Shown piece after piece: positions 61,033 through 64,000 of a stretch of DNA of 64,000 bases. The notes beneath the pieces are model-generated. The model was given only the letters and a program-made list of their open reading frames with translations, did no database searches and was not told where the DNA came from. Position numbers and translations under genes: made by a program. The number at the start of each line of letters is the position of its first letter. The first letter of the stretch is position 1. The DNA comes from Polydactylus sextarius (lineage: Eukaryota; Chordata; Actinopteri; Polynemidae): the NCBI GenBank assembly GCA_016801845.1, contig CM028910.1, forward strand, positions 17,886,629 to 17,950,628, given 5' to 3'.

Positions 61033-62703
61033 GTACTGCTCAAATCTACTGTGCATTATAATTTTTGGCATGTGAAACCATATGATACTCTCTCCTTTCA
61101 CCATTTGAGTCTGCAAGTTAGTTTAAGACTTTAGGTGACAGGAATACTACATATATTCAGATTAGTACTTTAAAGATGCGCCGTAATTGTTTTAAAAATT
61201 AGATAATTAATTGTAATTCTATTTTGAAGCCTCAGCTGGTCATCTTAATTGGTTTCCAAACATGCAAAGAGGAGCGCAGAGACATGTTTTATGACACTGA
61301 TCCACTTTTGGTTTGGCGTCCAGTCTGCAAACCAGTTCTCCACTCTGAAATCTTTTACAGTTAATGCTTCACCGTTGTTACAGTCTTGGACAACTATCTA
61401 TCAGAATTTAAAACTGCTGAGCTATTACCACCCCGAAGACTGTCCCTTTTTCAAATGTAGCCAATGTGTGTCAACACAATCTGAAAGAAAAAAAAAAAAA
61501 CAAAACCCCACATGAAATGATTGTTGAACTTAAATCCAGATAAGTGGTGGTTCTCTCTTTAAAACAAAAACCCAGAAGGGAATCTGTCAGATCTTAATTA
61601 ACACATTTACAAATAACAACAAGTATCCCAAATGTGTATTTAATTATTGGTTTCGTAAACGGACACAAATCCAATATGTGTTATTTCATTCACGGATGTT
61701 TGACTGAACAAATTAGGAAACCATATGTCGCTGTATCCAGTGAGAAAAGCTAAATGAAACAGGAAAAAAATGAGCAGCTCTTTAGGCCAGTGTGGTGAGT
61801 CATGCTGTGGAAAAACCATTCAGTCTAAACTATCTGTCTTCACCAACCACAAGCACAGAGAGCTGCAATCACACAGCTCTCTTAACATGTCTGCATGTGT
61901 CTTTTCCTTCTTTCCTCACGCTCTTTTCTCGTCTATCTTTATTAATTTCCTCTACATTCTTCTTCCTTTCTTTCCTGCCTTGTCTCTCTTTCATAATTCC
62001 CTTCTCTAATTTTTAAAGCTCCGTCCTTTGTATCTTTTTTTCTTTTTTACTCTTTGTATCTTTTGAGACTCAATGATGTTTCTAATTTTCTTCTTTCCTC
62101 ACACTTGCTCAATCTGTGCCACTGAGCAGTTTAATTCAGTTTTATATTTAAATTTTTTATGGCAAGTGACTTGAAACAAACAGGACACTGTGTTTTCGCA
62201 CAGAGATCGTTCCACCATCTGATTCATGTTCAGGGACACAAATCGTTTTAAAAGAGGCTCGAAAGCAATTCGTTGAAGTTGTGTTTTCATTGGTTGCTAA
62301 GTGCACATTTTGCTGCTGCAGGGAAGTTATCCCTTTCATAAAATAGCTATGATAGCTACTGGTGTCCACAATTCCCACAACACTCCAAAACAGCCCCTGT
62401 CACTATTCTGCCATATAAAAGGCAGAATGGCTACCACAGTCACAATGTACTGCTATTTAGCAGTCTGGCAGTTTGGCAACTTTCCCTCCCTGATGTGCTT
62501 ATGAGTGAAGTGTCCATGTAAATGTATTTTGCCTGAGAGTTGCATAAGTCTATGTTTGTGGATGAGTTTGACTTTGCCTGACTGTCACCTCAGCATGTTG
62601 TGTAATGCAGGACTGTTGTTCTCAGCACAGACAGAATACGTGTCACTGAAAGGACAAACACCAGTGGACACTTCAAAGTGAATAAACATCAGCTTTTAAG
62701 CCA

Positions 62704-62734
<31 letters not shown>

Positions 62735-64000
62735 AATAATAATTTCTAGTCAAAGTTTTGTTTCACCGCATAGCAATTACTGCATACACTTTCTGAACAA
62801 AATGTTTAAGAGATGAAATAATCTTTCAATAATCTTTTTACTAAATCGTTTAGTAAAAAAAATGCATTCTTCTGTAGATTAAATTGTTAAAATTGTTTCA
62901 ACAGCACCTATTTTCCTGTTTGTGTGATATTGCTGAAAATCCATTTCACACTATAAACTGCCAAAAATTCCCATATATCGATATAAAAAAGTGATAATTG
63001 AGTCGTATGAACCAGCCAGTAGCAGTATTTTGCTGACACTGATTTCACAAGGGATAAAAAAAAATATCCCAACACAGCAAGAGTTATTGGCTGAAAGCAG
63101 CAGCAGTGGAGCACCAGAACTGCTGCTTTCAGAACCAGTTAGTTTCAGTAACCTTGACCCAGTTTCCAGATTGTCACATCCTAAGCAGCCATACATCGTG
63201 GCCCGTCATACTAATGGAGACCTTATTACAGAGACGTGAGCCGAGACATTAGACGGGAGGGTGGCGGTGGAAGGGAATGAGAGAGGTGTTGATGTGGAAG
63301 AAAATGGAAACGGGAGAAGGGAGGTGAAGGAGTGATAGAGTTTGAAAACAGTTAAAGAGGAGATTGAGGTGGGAAAAGAGAGGAGAGTGTGTTTAGACAT
63401 GCCCACTGCTGCAGCACACACACACACACACACACACACAATCACAAACACACAGCATGACAAATATCACACTCTGCTAAAAGTGTTCTTTCAGATGTGA
63501 ACCGACATTATGAGATCAGATGTTTTTTATTAAGGATGGAGAACTCACAACTATGTGAAGGACCATTTCAAAATTCCTCCTGAATCTTTAAGAAAATGCC
63601 AATTGTATTTGCTCAGAACTTTGTTTTGTCTGACCAACAATCTGAAAAAACATATTCAATTTACTGTGCTCACAACTCACAATTGAGAAATTGGAACAAG
63701 ATGATGTTTAGTTTATGAACAATCAATGCACAAAATAGCATTGCTGGCAAAAAAAAATACATTAATGACAAGAGAAGAAACAATAACATCAAAGCACAAT
63801 ACAAAACAAAACCATGAGAATGCAATGATAGATATATTACCAGATGGATGTAATCGGTCATCTGAAGACGTGAGATACTGTGGGTGCAGAAAATTGGATG
63901 CAAGCATGAATCTTCTCAGTGTGGCCATTTGAGTTAATCCTCTGTCCCTTTCCTCACAAATGTACATTTCAAAACAATGAAACCTAATTCTCTACATAAA
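61033..64000 (+). other. Start of the next camsap2 intron, to the window edge
   Basis: No exon encoding the expected next segment (SNYLVF...) is found. The stretch contains a pyrimidine-rich block (about 61900-62100), poly(T) at 62707-62725, a purine-rich block (about 63240-63390) and a (CA)n run at 63416-63441. Confidence 0.6.
63416..63441. repeat. (CA)n microsatellite
   Basis: About 13 CA units directly after a 150-base purine-rich stretch. Confidence 0.95.

Overview
The window is vertebrate, and almost certainly teleost, nuclear DNA. It has split genes with GT-AG introns, AT-rich introns full of (CA)n/(TG)n microsatellites, and dispersed repeats of types common in bony fish. Three of its four genes reproduce the vertebrate KIF14-DDX59-CAMSAP2 neighbourhood (human 1q32.1). 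There are no bacterial, plasmid, phage or CRISPR features, and I recognised no tRNA, rRNA or other RNA gene.

Layout, left to right. (1) Minus strand, 208-7920: the extracellular part of an adhesion G-protein-coupled receptor. It has a signal peptide, half of a C-type-lectin-like fold, a pentraxin/LamG domain, and a GAIN domain with a GPS site. The 7TM exons lie beyond the left edge. (2) Minus strand, 9864-26200: a complete kif14, the mitotic kinesin of cytokinesis. I reconstruct 29 coding exons totalling 4,899 nt, about 1,632 aa, in one unbroken frame. (3) Minus strand, 27276-32527: a complete ddx59, a zf-HIT DEAD-box helicase. It has seven coding exons, all introns phase 0, and about 637 aa. 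(4) Plus strand, 34004 to beyond the right edge: the 5' part of camsap2, the microtubule minus-end protein. Seven coding exons encode the first 320 aa, including the CH domain. Its introns are very large, one of them 12.9 kb.

ddx59 and camsap2 are divergent across a short, probably bidirectional promoter with NRF1-, ZNF143- and RFX-like motifs. kif14 has a compact promoter with features of G2/M cell-cycle genes (CHR, CCAAT boxes, E2F-like site). The genes are neighbours by conserved synteny and do not form one pathway, although kif14 and camsap2 are both microtubule genes and ddx59 is linked to cilia.

I did not find a novel multi-gene system. The points most worth checking are the unusual receptor ectodomain and its altered GPS, a DEVD in place of DEAD in ddx59, a SINE-like insertion with a perfect 13-bp target-site duplication, a microsatellite that serves as the polypyrimidine tract of a camsap2 microexon, RFX X-box-like palindromes in camsap2 introns, and a uORF-rich camsap2 leader. 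Exon borders were placed by eye from splice motifs and reading-frame continuity, so single borders could be off by a few bases.
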